Assembly: GCA_900544305.1 (NCBI GenBank)
Contig: UQUV01000031.1
Location: 1 to 34,535 of the forward strand
DNA: 34,535 nt
Direction of reading: 5' to 3'
Source: an uncultured Porphyromonadaceae bacterium
GTDB lineage: Bacteria > Bacteroidota > Bacteroidia > Bacteroidales > Muribaculaceae
Every line of letters starts with the position of its first letter. The stretch's first letter is position 1. Positions 16,247 to 24,506 of the stretch are shown here, one piece after another. Under the pieces are notes generated by a model. That model made no database searches. It was not told the DNA's origin and saw nothing but the letters and a program-made list of their open reading frames with translations. A program made the position numbers and the translations under genes.

Positions 16247-17428
16247 TTATTCAACGTAAAGCACCAACCCCTTCAAGTACTCACCTTCCGGATGATAGAT
16301 ATTTATCGGATGGTCGGAAGGTTGGGTCAGCTGATGCAAAATACGAACACGACGTCCCGACATGGCTGCCGCACTAAACACCGCCAGACGGAACTGTTCT
16401 TTTGACACAGCCTGTGAGCAGGAGAACGTGAAAAGGATACCACCCGGACGGATTTTCTCAAACGCTTTGGCATTCAGCTTGCGATAACCTATCAACGCAT
16501 TTTTCAAAGCACTTTTATGCTTGGCAAATGCCGGAGGGTCGAGAATAATCAGGTCGTATTTGTCATCCATGTTGTTCAGGAATTTGAACGCATCTTCTGC
16601 AAATGCCTGATGACGTGGATCATCCGGGAAATTCAATTCCACATTCTCGTTTGTAAGTTGAATGGCCTTTGCCGAACTGTCAACAGAATGTACAAGTTTG
16701 GCATTGCCGCGCATGGCATAGAACGAAAAACCTCCCGTATAGCAGAACATGTTCAAAACCGAACGTCCATTGGCATAATGCTCCAAAAGAGAGCGGTTGT
16801 CGCGTTGATCGACAAAGAACCCAGTCTTCTGTCCTTTCAGCCAGTCAACATGGAATTTCAAACCGTTTTCAACAGCGACATTTGTTTCAAATCCGCCTAC
16901 GATATAGTCATTTTGCGGATCGAGCTGTGCCTTGTAAGGCAACGTCGTTTCCGACTTATAATATACATTTTTAATCAGTCCGTCAGCAATGCGCAACAGT
17001 GCCTCTGCTATAATGTTGCGGGCAAAGTGCATTCCCGGAGAGTGAGCCTGAACAACTGCTGTACGATCATAGACATCAACCACAAGACCAGGCAGGAAAT
17101 CACCTTCTCCATGAACAAGACGGAAGGCATTATTATCCGGACGAATCAGTCCTATGCTTTTACGCAAATCAAATGCCTTCTGAAGACGGTCGAAGAAAAA
17201 ATCGGCATCAATGTCACGTTGCGCAAAATCCAGCACGCGCACCATGATGCTTCCAATCTGGAAATGCCCCATGGCAACAAATTCTCCAGTGTTGGAATAT
17301 ACGGCAACAATGTCACCTTCTTCTACCCCGTTGTCCATCTTGGCAATCGCACCGGAGAAAACCCACGGATGGAAACGCTTCAGCGATTCTTCTTTTCCTT
17401 TCTTTAAAAATACTCTCTTATATTCCAT
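16247..17428 (-). CDS. rlmI: Class I SAM-dependent rRNA methyltransferase, RlmI-like
   Basis: Probable 23S rRNA m5C methyltransferase, equivalent to E. coli RlmI (m5C1962). The 393-residue protein has an N-terminal PUA domain (about 2-75, with RFHPWVFSGAI), a middle EEHEE-like region, the conserved KTGFFVDQRDNR (201-212), SAM motif LNMFCYTGGFSFYA (225-238), SVDSS for motif II and the catalytic-loop DPPAFAKHK (297-305). The target site is inferred from the family. It sits 14 nt after rseP and 18 nt before the peptidase gene in the same operon. Confidence 0.9.
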   Translation of the reverse strand: MEYKRVFLKKGKEESLKRFHPWVFSGAIAKMDNGVEEGDIVAVYSNTGEFVAMGHFQIGSIMVRVLDFAQRDIDADFFFDRLQKAFDLRKSIGLIRPDNNAFRLVHGEGDFLPGLVVDVYDRTAVVQAHSPGMHFARNIIAEALLRIADGLIKNVYYKSETTLPYKAQLDPQNDYIVGGFETNVAVENGLKFHVDWLKGQKTGFFVDQRDNRSLLEHYANGRSVLNMFCYTGGFSFYAMRGNAKLVHSVDSSAKAIQLTNENVELNFPDDPRHQAFAEDAFKFLNNMDDKYDLIILDPPAFAKHKSALKNALIGYRKLNAKAFEKIRPGGILFTFSCSQAVSKEQFRLAVFSAAAMSGRRVRILHQLTQPSDHPINIYHPEGEYLKGLVLYVE

Positions 17429-17442
17429 AAACTACACTGCTG

Positions 17443-18816
17443 CTATTTGATAAAAAATCTGTAAATATCATTGGCGTTGGCATAAAGCATCAACAATACC
17501 AACAGTCCCAAACCAATCATTTGGGCATATTCCATAAATTTCTGATTCGGCTCGCGACCGGTTATCATTTCATAAATCAAGAAAAGAATATGACCGCCGT
17601 CCAATGCCGGAATCGGAAGAATATTCATAAACGCAAGAGCAAGACTGATAAACGCAGTAATCACCCAGAACTGATACCAGCTCCACGTGTCAGGGAACAT
17701 ATTTCCGATAGCACCGAAACCACCAAGACTCTTTGCTCCCTCACTGGTAAATATATATTTCATCTGGCTCACATAAGAAACCAGTTTGTCGACACCGATT
17801 TCAATACCACGTGGAATCGACTGCCACAAATTATATTCAATCGTCTTAGTCTTATACAAATCCGTAATCGGTGTCAGCATGATGCCAATTTTTCCGGCTT
17901 CGGAAATCCGTATCGTAGTTGACTGCACTTTCCCGTGACGCACATATTGCAGTTCGACAGATTTTCCTTTGTTCGCTGCCAATTCTTTTGAAAACACGTC
18001 GTATGTTTCAGCAGGAACACTGTCAACAGCCACGATACGGTCGCCTGCTTGCAGACCGGCATCTTCTGCAGCTTCCCCGGCTACGGCCTCTTTTACAACC
18101 ACCGGAATACGGTAAACCATGAAACCAAAGCCGCTGTCCTCTTTTTCCATTTCGCTGTTGATTTTCAGCACAGCGTTTTCAGGCATATTGATGACCACAG
18201 TGTCCTTACCGTTACGAAGAACTGTCACCTGCTTTGATTCAAGCATTTTCAGCAAATCATAATTGGCGGCATCAATTTTCTGACCGTCCATCATCAATGG
18301 AATGTCACCGTCAACAAAACCAATGCGATGAGCAGGTTCGCAATACTGCATACCATAGGTAGCATCTTCATAGTCAATATACTTGTCGCCCCAAGTATAG
18401 GCAATACCGGCATAAATAATGATAGCAAGGATGAAATTAAAAAGCACACCAGCTACCATAACCAACAAACGCTGCCATGCCGGTTTTGAGCGAAATTCCC
18501 ATGGCTTGGCAGGCTGTTTCATTTGCTCCAAGTCCATTGACTCGTCAATCATACCCGAAATTTTACAATATCCGCCCAACGGAAGCCAGCCGATACCATA
18601 CTCCGTGTCGCGCCAAGAAGCCTTGTCTTCCGTACCCGGTTTCTTTTTAGGCTTATATTTAAAAAGGCTGAACCAAGGGTCAAAGAATATATAGAATTTC
18701 TCCACTCGGATACCGAAAATTCTCGAAAAAATATAGTGTCCGAACTCATGGACAATCACAAGCAAGCCGAAAGCCAGAATAAGCTGCACGGCTTTAATAA
18801 AAAAGGTTGAATCCAT
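17443..18816 (-). CDS. rseP: RIP metalloprotease RseP (site-2 protease)
   Basis: Intramembrane zinc protease that cleaves membrane-bound anti-sigma factors or signal-peptide remnants. The 457-residue protein has HEFGH (residues 23-27) in the first membrane helix, a PDZ region around 225-290 (AEDAGLQAGDRIVAVDS), and the third zinc ligand in NILPIPALDGGH (398-409). Further membrane segments lie near the C-terminus. The insertion after the first helix (KPKKKPGTEDKASWRDTEYGIGWLPLGGYCKISG) is usual in Bacteroidetes. It follows dxr by 18 nt, the common dxr-rseP pairing of envelope biogenesis genes. Confidence 0.95.
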   Translation of the reverse strand: MDSTFFIKAVQLILAFGLLVIVHEFGHYIFSRIFGIRVEKFYIFFDPWFSLFKYKPKKKPGTEDKASWRDTEYGIGWLPLGGYCKISGMIDESMDLEQMKQPAKPWEFRSKPAWQRLLVMVAGVLFNFILAIIIYAGIAYTWGDKYIDYEDATYGMQYCEPAHRIGFVDGDIPLMMDGQKIDAANYDLLKMLESKQVTVLRNGKDTVVINMPENAVLKINSEMEKEDSGFGFMVYRIPVVVKEAVAGEAAEDAGLQAGDRIVAVDSVPAETYDVFSKELAANKGKSVELQYVRHGKVQSTTIRISEAGKIGIMLTPITDLYKTKTIEYNLWQSIPRGIEIGVDKLVSYVSQMKYIFTSEGAKSLGGFGAIGNMFPDTWSWYQFWVITAFISLALAFMNILPIPALDGGHILFLIYEMITGREPNQKFMEYAQMIGLGLLVLLMLYANANDIYRFFIK

Positions 18817-18834
18817 TATAATTTATATACGTTT

Positions 18835-19995
18835 TTATTTTCCAACAATTGACGAGGCGATATTTCTTATTTCTCTATTTGTTTCCACTAAATCATTGTA
18901 AGTCGGTTTCGAGATGAACACATTCCGCTCCAACGCTTTCTCCACAAGAACCGGCATATCCACAAAGCGGATTTTCTCCTCAAGGAATGCAGCTACGGCG
19001 ATTTCATTAGCTGCATTCAGCGCACACGGCACATTTCCGCCTGCCTGAATGGCCGTGAATGCCATGGAGAGCAACGGAAATTTAGCCATATCAGGAGCTT
19101 CGAATGTCAGAGTTGAATATTGCGACACCTTCAGTTTCTCGCATGCCGAGGGCAAGCGTTCCGGATAATTAAGCGCATAGCGGATAGGCAGACGCATATC
19201 AGGCAAACCCAATTGAGCCTTAACCGAACCGTCGTTGTAAGCTACCATCGAATGAACAATCGATTGCGGATGCACCACGATTTCAATCCGTTCCGACGGA
19301 ATACCGAACAACCAACGTGCTTCTATCATTTCAAAGCCTTTGTTCATCATCGAAGCAGAATCGATCGTTACCTTTGCGCCCATATTCCAATTCGGGTGCT
19401 TTAAGGCATCTGCTTTCGTCACCAACTGCATTTCCTCCAGCGTTTTCGTACGGAACGGACCACCGGAAGCTGTCAGGATCAGCTTGTCGACCGATTGGAT
19501 ATCCTCACCTACCAAACACTGAAAAATTGCAGAATGTTCAGAATCAACCGGAATCAATTCCGACTTTGAGTCTTTCAGCATATCGGTAATCAGCTCTCCG
19601 GCTACGACAAGCGTTTCCTTGTTCGCCAAAGCTATTTTCTTACCGGCACGGATAGCACTGATAGTAGGTTCCAACCCGCTGTAACCCACCATGGCAGTCA
19701 CCACAATATCAATATCTTCAGCCGTCACGGCATCAGCAATCGCTTTCGAGCCACACTCAACGGCAATCCCCGTTCCTGCAAGAGCTGATTTCAATTTCTC
19801 GTAACAGTCCTCCGATGCAATCACAACACGTCGCGGCTTAAACTTCAAAGCCTGCTCTATCAGCAAATCCACATTCCGGTTTGCCGTCAGCAACGAAGGA
19901 TACAATTTGTCGGGATATTCCGAAATCACATCGAGCGTCTGCGTCCCAATCGATCCGGTACTACCCAAAATGGCTATATGTTTTCTATTGTCCAC
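18835..19995 (-). CDS. dxr: 1-deoxy-D-xylulose 5-phosphate reductoisomerase
   Basis: Second step of the MEP isoprenoid pathway: NADPH-dependent conversion of DXP to MEP. The 386-residue enzyme has the NADPH loop GSTGSIG (11-17), ALANKETLV (122-130), metal-binding DSEHSAIFQCL (start at 151; Asp151, Glu153), TASGGPFR, the flexible loop with HPNWNMGAKVTIDSASMMNKGFE, and VHPQSIVHSMV. The start codon is GTG at 19995; no upstream ATG fits the family start better. It is the first gene of the four-gene minus operon. Its substrate DXP is also the precursor for ThiG. Confidence 0.96.
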   Translation of the reverse strand: MDNRKHIAILGSTGSIGTQTLDVISEYPDKLYPSLLTANRNVDLLIEQALKFKPRRVVIASEDCYEKLKSALAGTGIAVECGSKAIADAVTAEDIDIVVTAMVGYSGLEPTISAIRAGKKIALANKETLVVAGELITDMLKDSKSELIPVDSEHSAIFQCLVGEDIQSVDKLILTASGGPFRTKTLEEMQLVTKADALKHPNWNMGAKVTIDSASMMNKGFEMIEARWLFGIPSERIEIVVHPQSIVHSMVAYNDGSVKAQLGLPDMRLPIRYALNYPERLPSACEKLKVSQYSTLTFEAPDMAKFPLLSMAFTAIQAGGNVPCALNAANEIAVAAFLEEKIRFVDMPVLVEKALERNVFISKPTYNDLVETNREIRNIASSIVGK

Positions 19996-20011
19996 TTCTT
20001 TTCTTAATTTA

Positions 20012-20031
20012 CAAAACTAATTGCAAAAATA
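20012..20031 (-). promoter_or_regulatory. Two overlapping -7 matches upstream of dxr
   Basis: The minus strand carries TATTTTTG (20031-20024) and TAGTTTTG (20019-20012), both fitting TAnnTTTG, 17-30 nt before the dxr GTG. Neither has a convincing TTTG at -33, so the choice between them is open. Confidence 0.35.
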
Positions 20032-20141
20032 ATAGTTTTTTACTGAAAACCGAACAGCAAGCAAGCATATTCCCAACAAACACCCTCACTTTTAGAACTT
20101 ATAACATTATGCACATTCCGACAAATAGACACATCCAATAA

Positions 20142-20181
20142 AAACAAAAAAGCGTGCAACTCAAATGAGCTACACGCTTTT
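20142..20181 (-). terminator. dnaK terminator
   Basis: On the minus strand AAAAGCGTG and CACGCTTTT flank an inner AGCTCA/TGAGTT pairing (20181-20147). A TTTTTTG-type run follows. It lies about 25 nt past the dnaK stop. Confidence 0.85.
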
Positions 20182-20204
20182 ACTATGTGGTTTAAATCTT
20201 ACAC

Positions 20205-22127
20205 TTATTTGACTTCCTCGAAATCGGCGTCGGTCACATTGTTGCCGTCGTTGTTGTTGGCACCGGCGTTCGGGTTTGCACCTGCATTAGGATTGAAACC
20301 TGCACCCTGTGCACCGCCTGTTTGTTGCTGAGCGTTGTAAATATCCTGAGCAGCAGCCTGCATTGCGGCATTCAATTTGTCGATAGCCGGATCGATAGCA
20401 TCTACATTCTGTGCCTTGTGAGCTTCCTTCAATTCATTCAAAGCTGCATCAATTGGAGCACGCTTGTCAGCTGCAAACTTGTCACCAAGTTCTTTCAACT
20501 GTTTCTCTGTCTGGAAGATTACAGCATCAGCCTTGTTGATTTTGTCGATACGTTCCTTTTCCTTTGCATCGGCAGCAGCGTTGGCAGCAGCTTCATCCTT
20601 CATACGTTGGATTTCAGCATCAGTCAAACCGCTGGAAGCTTCGATACGGATGCTCTGTTCCTTACCTGTAGCCTTATCCTTAGCCGATACATTCAAGATA
20701 CCGTTGGCATCGATTTCAAATGTAACTTCGATCTGAGGTATACCACGCGGAGCCGGAGCAATTCCATCCAAATGGAAACGACCAAGAGACTTGTCATCCT
20801 TAGCCAATGGACGTTCACCCTGCAATACGTTGATTTCAACAGACGGCTGATTGTCGACAGCTGTTGAGAATGTTTCGCTCTTGCGAGTAGGGATTGTTGT
20901 GTTGGCGTCGATAAGTTTGGTCATCACACCACCCAATGTTTCAATACCTACTGACAATGGAACGACATCCAAAAGAACGACATCCTTCACATCACCGCTC
21001 AATACACCACCTTGGATGGCAGCACCTACAGCGACTACTTCATCCGGGTTAACGCCCTTAGAAGGAACCTTACCGAAGAATTTCTCAACGATCTGTTGAA
21101 CGGCAGGAATACGAGTTGAACCACCGACAAGGATCACTTCATCAATATCTGAAGCTGTCAAACCTGCATCCTTCAATGCCTGCTGACAAGGAGCGATTGT
21201 TGCTTGAATCAAATCATCGCAAAGCTGTTCGAATTTTGCACGGGTAAGGGTCTTAACCAAGTGTTTTGGAATACCGTTAACCGGCATGATATACGGCAAG
21301 TTGATTTCCGTAGAAGTTGTGCTTGAAAGTTCAATCTTAGCTTTTTCAGCAGCCTCTTTCAAACGTTGCAATGCCATCGGGTCCTGACGCAAGTCTACAC
21401 CTTCATCCTTCTGGAATTCGTCAGCCAACCAGTCGATAATCTTATGGTCGAAGTCATCACCACCCAGGTGAGTATCACCGTTTGTAGATTTTACCTCAAA
21501 CACACCGTCACCCAATTCAAGGATAGAGATATCAAATGTACCGCCACCCAAGTCGAACACTGCAATCTTCTTATCGCTTGCACTCTTGTCAAGACCGTAA
21601 GCCAATGCTGCGGCAGTCGGTTCGTTCACAATACGACGAACTGTCAAACCGGCAATTTCACCGGCCTCCTTAGTTGCCTGACGCTGAGAGTCGTTAAAGT
21701 AAGCCGGAACGGTAATAACGGCTTCCGTAACAGGCTGTCCAAGATAATCTTCAGCCGTTTTCTTCATCTTTTGAAGAATCATAGCTGAAATTTCTTGCGG
21801 AGTATATTCACGGCCGTCGATGTCAACACGCGGAGTGTTGTTGTCACCTCTGACCACTTTATAAGGAACACGAGAGATTTCTTTTTCTACACGATCATAG
21901 GTTTCACCCATGAAACGTTTGATTGAGAACACCGTACGAGTCGGATTTGTGATTGCCTGACGTTTTGCAGGATCACCGATCTTACGTTCTCCACCATCAA
22001 TGAAAGCCACAATGGAAGGAGTCGTATTGCGACCTTCGCTGTTAGGAATTACTACAGGATCTTTACCTTCGAGAACTGCTACACAAGAGTTCGTAGTACC
22101 TAAGTCAATACCAATAATTTTGCCCAT
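20205..22127 (-). CDS. dnaK: Molecular chaperone DnaK (Hsp70)
   Basis: ATP-driven chaperone for folding and protection of proteins in the cytoplasm. The 640-residue protein has GIDLGTTNSCVAV (5-17), VITVPAYFNDSQRQATK, NEPTAAALAYGLDK, DLGGGTFDISIL and the linker VVLLDVVPLSVGIETLGG before the substrate domain. It ends in a Gly/Asn/Ala-rich tail with a small repeat (NPNAGANPNAGAN) and DFEEVK, matching other Bacteroidales. No dnaJ or grpE is adjacent, so it is a single gene with its own terminator. The upstream region shows a sigma-54 type promoter, which is the notable feature here. Confidence 0.98.
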   Translation of the reverse strand: MGKIIGIDLGTTNSCVAVLEGKDPVVIPNSEGRNTTPSIVAFIDGGERKIGDPAKRQAITNPTRTVFSIKRFMGETYDRVEKEISRVPYKVVRGDNNTPRVDIDGREYTPQEISAMILQKMKKTAEDYLGQPVTEAVITVPAYFNDSQRQATKEAGEIAGLTVRRIVNEPTAAALAYGLDKSASDKKIAVFDLGGGTFDISILELGDGVFEVKSTNGDTHLGGDDFDHKIIDWLADEFQKDEGVDLRQDPMALQRLKEAAEKAKIELSSTTSTEINLPYIMPVNGIPKHLVKTLTRAKFEQLCDDLIQATIAPCQQALKDAGLTASDIDEVILVGGSTRIPAVQQIVEKFFGKVPSKGVNPDEVVAVGAAIQGGVLSGDVKDVVLLDVVPLSVGIETLGGVMTKLIDANTTIPTRKSETFSTAVDNQPSVEINVLQGERPLAKDDKSLGRFHLDGIAPAPRGIPQIEVTFEIDANGILNVSAKDKATGKEQSIRIEASSGLTDAEIQRMKDEAAANAAADAKEKERIDKINKADAVIFQTEKQLKELGDKFAADKRAPIDAALNELKEAHKAQNVDAIDPAIDKLNAAMQAAAQDIYNAQQQTGGAQGAGFNPNAGANPNAGANNNDGNNVTDADFEEVK

Positions 22128-22197
22128 AATTCTATATTTTTTATTTGTTATTAATCAAGTTCATTCTGTCATGCCTTGCGGCCGACACTCTCTATTG

Positions 22198-22213
22198 TGC
22201 AAATCGCGTGCCA
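22198..22213 (-). promoter_or_regulatory. Sigma-54 (RpoN) promoter of dnaK
   Basis: The minus strand reads TGGCAC-GCGAT-TTGCA. This is the full RpoN consensus: TGGCAC (22213-22208), a 5-nt spacer and TTGCA (22202-22198), with the invariant GG and GC at the required distance. Transcription would start near 22187, giving a leader of about 60 nt. No good TAnnTTTG promoter is seen for dnaK in this stretch. The assignment is by sequence match only. Confidence 0.75.
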
Positions 22214-22238
22214 AACTCAAAAAACGCCGTAAAAAAAT

Positions 22239-22274
22239 GTCAGCATCCACCGGTCATACTGACATATAGTCAGT
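22239..22274. promoter_or_regulatory. TGTCAG/CTGACA repeats, candidate activator site
   Basis: TGTCAG (22239-22244) faces CTGACA (22259-22264). The latter is part of a perfect inverted repeat, ACTGAC-N5-GTCAGT (22258-22274). Another TGTCAG lies at 22351-22356. They sit about 50 nt and more upstream of the sigma-54 promoter's predicted start, where an enhancer-binding activator would be expected. The role is inferred. Confidence 0.4.
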
Positions 22275-22410
22275 TTCACTATGCCAACCCCCAGCCTGTT
22301 CCCCACTCTACACCTATATATATTATAAATATTCCATGATTTTAACTTTTTGTCAGTCGTTTTAAGTCGTTTTTTTCAATACAAATATGACGTAATTGTT
22401 ATTTTTATAG

Positions 22411-22418
22411 TAATTTTG
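22411..22418 (+). promoter_or_regulatory. Candidate -7 element for the mce-mmd operon
   Basis: TAATTTTG matches TAnnTTTG and would start transcription near 22424. A matching TTTG at -33 is not evident. Confidence 0.45.
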
Positions 22419-22498
22419 TGAACGATGTAGATTCACCATAGAAGGTGCCTGCATCAACACTAACAGATTATAACAAACACCTTTTAACTTATAATGTT

Positions 22499-22906
22499 AT
22501 GAATATTTCTCACATTGAACATCTTGGAATCGCTGTCAAAAGTCTTGAAGAAGCAATTCCTTACTACGAAAATGTACTTGGTTTCAAGTGCTACGCTATT
22601 GAAGAAGTAGCTGACCAAAAAGTTAAAACTGCATTCTTCAAAGTTGGACAAACAAAAATCGAGCTTCTCGAACCGACAAGCGAAGACAGCACAATTGCTA
22701 AATTTATCGAAAAACGCGGCGAAGGTATCCACCACTTGGCATTTGCTACTGACGGTGTTGCCAACGCATTGGCTGAAGTTGAAGCTAAAGGCGTAAGACT
22801 TATCGACAAAGCTCCGCGTAAAGGTGCTGAAGGTTTGAACATTGCATTCCTTCACCCGAAATCAACACTTGGCGTTTTGACTGAACTTTGCGAAAAGCCG
22901 GAATAA
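22499..22906 (+). CDS. mce: Methylmalonyl-CoA epimerase
   Basis: Interconverts (R)- and (S)-methylmalonyl-CoA, linking methylmalonyl-CoA mutase to the decarboxylase encoded next. The 135-residue vicinal-oxygen-chelate protein has two beta-alpha-beta halves. Metal-binding positions are suggested by His8 in ISHIEHLGIAV, the Glu in KIELLEP and His in GIHHLAF, with a C-terminal LTELCE. The start at ATG 22499 gives the standard N-terminus; the frame is open 18 codons further up, but those are not family-like. It leads the operon, 32 nt before mmdA. Confidence 0.95.
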   Translation: MNISHIEHLGIAVKSLEEAIPYYENVLGFKCYAIEEVADQKVKTAFFKVGQTKIELLEPTSEDSTIAKFIEKRGEGIHHLAFATDGVANALAEVEAKGVRLIDKAPRKGAEGLNIAFLHPKSTLGVLTELCEKPE

Positions 22907-22938
22907 ATCAACTCTAATAATACAATTCAACTTTAATT

Positions 22939-24492
22939 ATGAGCAATCAACTTGAAAAAGTGCAGGAGCTTATCGCCTTGCGCGAAAAAGCACGCTTGGG
23001 TGGTGGCGAAAAAGCTATCGCTAAGCAGCACGAAAGAGGTAAATACACAGCTCGCGAACGCATCGCACAACTTCTCGACGAAGGTAGCTTCGAAGAACTC
23101 GATATGTTTGTACAACACCGTTGCACAAACTTCGGACAAGACAAGAAACATTATCTTGGCGACGGTGTCGTAACCGGTTACGGTACAATCGACGGCCGTC
23201 TCGTTTATGTATTTGCACAGGACTTTACAGTATTCGGCGGTTCATTGTCAGAAGCAATGGCCATGAAGATCTGCAAGGTAATGGATATGGCCATGAAGAT
23301 GGGCGCACCGGTTATCGGCTTGAACGACTCAGGTGGTGCACGTATCCAGGAAGGTATCAACGCGTTGGCAGGATATGCTGAAATCTTCGAACGCAATATT
23401 CTTGCTTCAGGTGTTGTTCCTCAAATTTCTGCCATCCTCGGTCCTTGCGCCGGTGGTGCCGTTTATTCTCCGGCATTGACTGACTTTACTATCATGACTA
23501 AAGGCATTTCTTACATGTTCCTTACTGGTCCGAAGGTAGTAAAGACTGTAACTGGTGAAGACGTTACACAAGAAGAACTTGGCGGTGCTACAATGCACTC
23601 TTCTAAATCAGGTGTTGCACACTTCGCAACAGAAGACGGTGAAGAAGCATTGACACTCATCCGTAAACTCCTCAGCTTCATCCCGCAAAACAACTTGGAA
23701 GAAGCTCCGCTTTTGAAATGCAACGACCCAATCGACCGTTTGGAAGACTCTTTGAACGACATCGTTCCGGATTCTCCTAACAAAGCATACGATATGTACG
23801 AAGTTATCGGTGCTATCATCGATAACGGCGAATTCCTTGAAGTTCAACGCGACTACGCTAAGAACATCATCGTCGGCTTTGCTCGCTTCAACGGTCAGTC
23901 AGTTGGTATCGTAGCCAACCAGCCAAAATATTTGGCAGGTGTACTTGACTGCAACGCTTCCCGTAAAGCTGCACGTTTTGTACGTTTCTGCGATGCATTC
24001 AACATTCCTTTGGTATCATTGGTTGACGTTCCGGGCTTCCTTCCTGGTACAGGCCAAGAATATAATGCCGTTATTCTTCACGGTGCTAAATTGCTTTATG
24101 CTTATGGCGAAGCTACTGTACCTAAAGTTACAGTCACTTTGAGAAAGAGCTATGGTGGTAGCCACATCGTGATGAGCTGTAAGCAACTCCGCGGCGATAT
24201 GAACTATGCATGGCCTACTGCTGAAATCGCAGTTATGGGTGCTGCCGGTGCTGCTGAAGTTCTTTATGCACGTGAAGCAAAAGAACAGGCTGATCCTGCT
24301 GCATTCATTGCAGAAAAAGAAAAAGAATACACAGACTTGTTCTGCAACCCGTACAACGCAGCCAAATACGGCTATATTGATGATGTTATCGAACCGCGCA
24401 ACACACGTTTCCGCATCATCCGCGCATTGCAACAATTGGCTACCAAGAAATTGACTAACCCGGCTAAGAAGCACGGAAATATTCCTCTATAA
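22939..24492 (+). CDS. mmdA: Methylmalonyl-CoA decarboxylase alpha (carboxyltransferase) subunit
   Basis: Transfers the carboxyl group of methylmalonyl-CoA to the biotin of MmdC, releasing propionyl-CoA. The 517-residue carboxyltransferase has both crotonase-like halves: RERIAQLLDEGSFEELD, the acyl-CoA site with GGSLSEAMAMKI and LNDSGGARIQEGI, GPCAGGAVYSPALTDF, ELGGATMHSSKSGVAHF, and in the second half VDVPGFLPGTGQEYN and MNYAWPTAEIAVMGA. The sequence alone would also fit a propionyl-CoA carboxylase beta subunit. The adjacent mce, OadG-like, biotin-carrier and OadB-type genes decide for the Na+-pumping decarboxylase. Confidence 0.93.
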   Translation: MSNQLEKVQELIALREKARLGGGEKAIAKQHERGKYTARERIAQLLDEGSFEELDMFVQHRCTNFGQDKKHYLGDGVVTGYGTIDGRLVYVFAQDFTVFGGSLSEAMAMKICKVMDMAMKMGAPVIGLNDSGGARIQEGINALAGYAEIFERNILASGVVPQISAILGPCAGGAVYSPALTDFTIMTKGISYMFLTGPKVVKTVTGEDVTQEELGGATMHSSKSGVAHFATEDGEEALTLIRKLLSFIPQNNLEEAPLLKCNDPIDRLEDSLNDIVPDSPNKAYDMYEVIGAIIDNGEFLEVQRDYAKNIIVGFARFNGQSVGIVANQPKYLAGVLDCNASRKAARFVRFCDAFNIPLVSLVDVPGFLPGTGQEYNAVILHGAKLLYAYGEATVPKVTVTLRKSYGGSHIVMSCKQLRGDMNYAWPTAEIAVMGAAGAAEVLYAREAKEQADPAAFIAEKEKEYTDLFCNPYNAAKYGYIDDVIEPRNTRFRIIRALQQLATKKLTNPAKKHGNIPL

Positions 24493-24506
24493 TAATTTGT
24501 ACGAAT

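Larger units (their letters stand above)
22128..22498. other. 371-base intergenic region between dnaK and mce
   Basis: I see no gene here. It holds the dnaK sigma-54 promoter (22198-22213), a perfect inverted repeat ACTGAC-ATATA-GTCAGT (22258-22274) and further TGTCAG copies (22239-22244 and 22351-22356). For the rightward operon there is a -7 element at 22411-22418 and a leader of about 75 nt with alternative short hairpins. Confidence 0.75.

Noticed and set aside
16517..17407. Open frame of 296 codons on the plus strand opposite rlmI
   Set aside because: It is antisense to a well-supported methyltransferase with all motifs; its translation is Cys/His/Ile-rich with no recognisable family, as expected for a shadow frame.
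20322..20867. Open frame of 181 codons opposite dnaK
   Set aside because: Antisense frames without stops are common opposite dnaK genes because of their codon use; no promoter or family match was seen.
22939..24492. mmdA as a propionyl-CoA carboxylase beta subunit
   Set aside because: The motifs would fit, but no biotin carboxylase gene is present and the operon supplies the membrane pump subunits instead.
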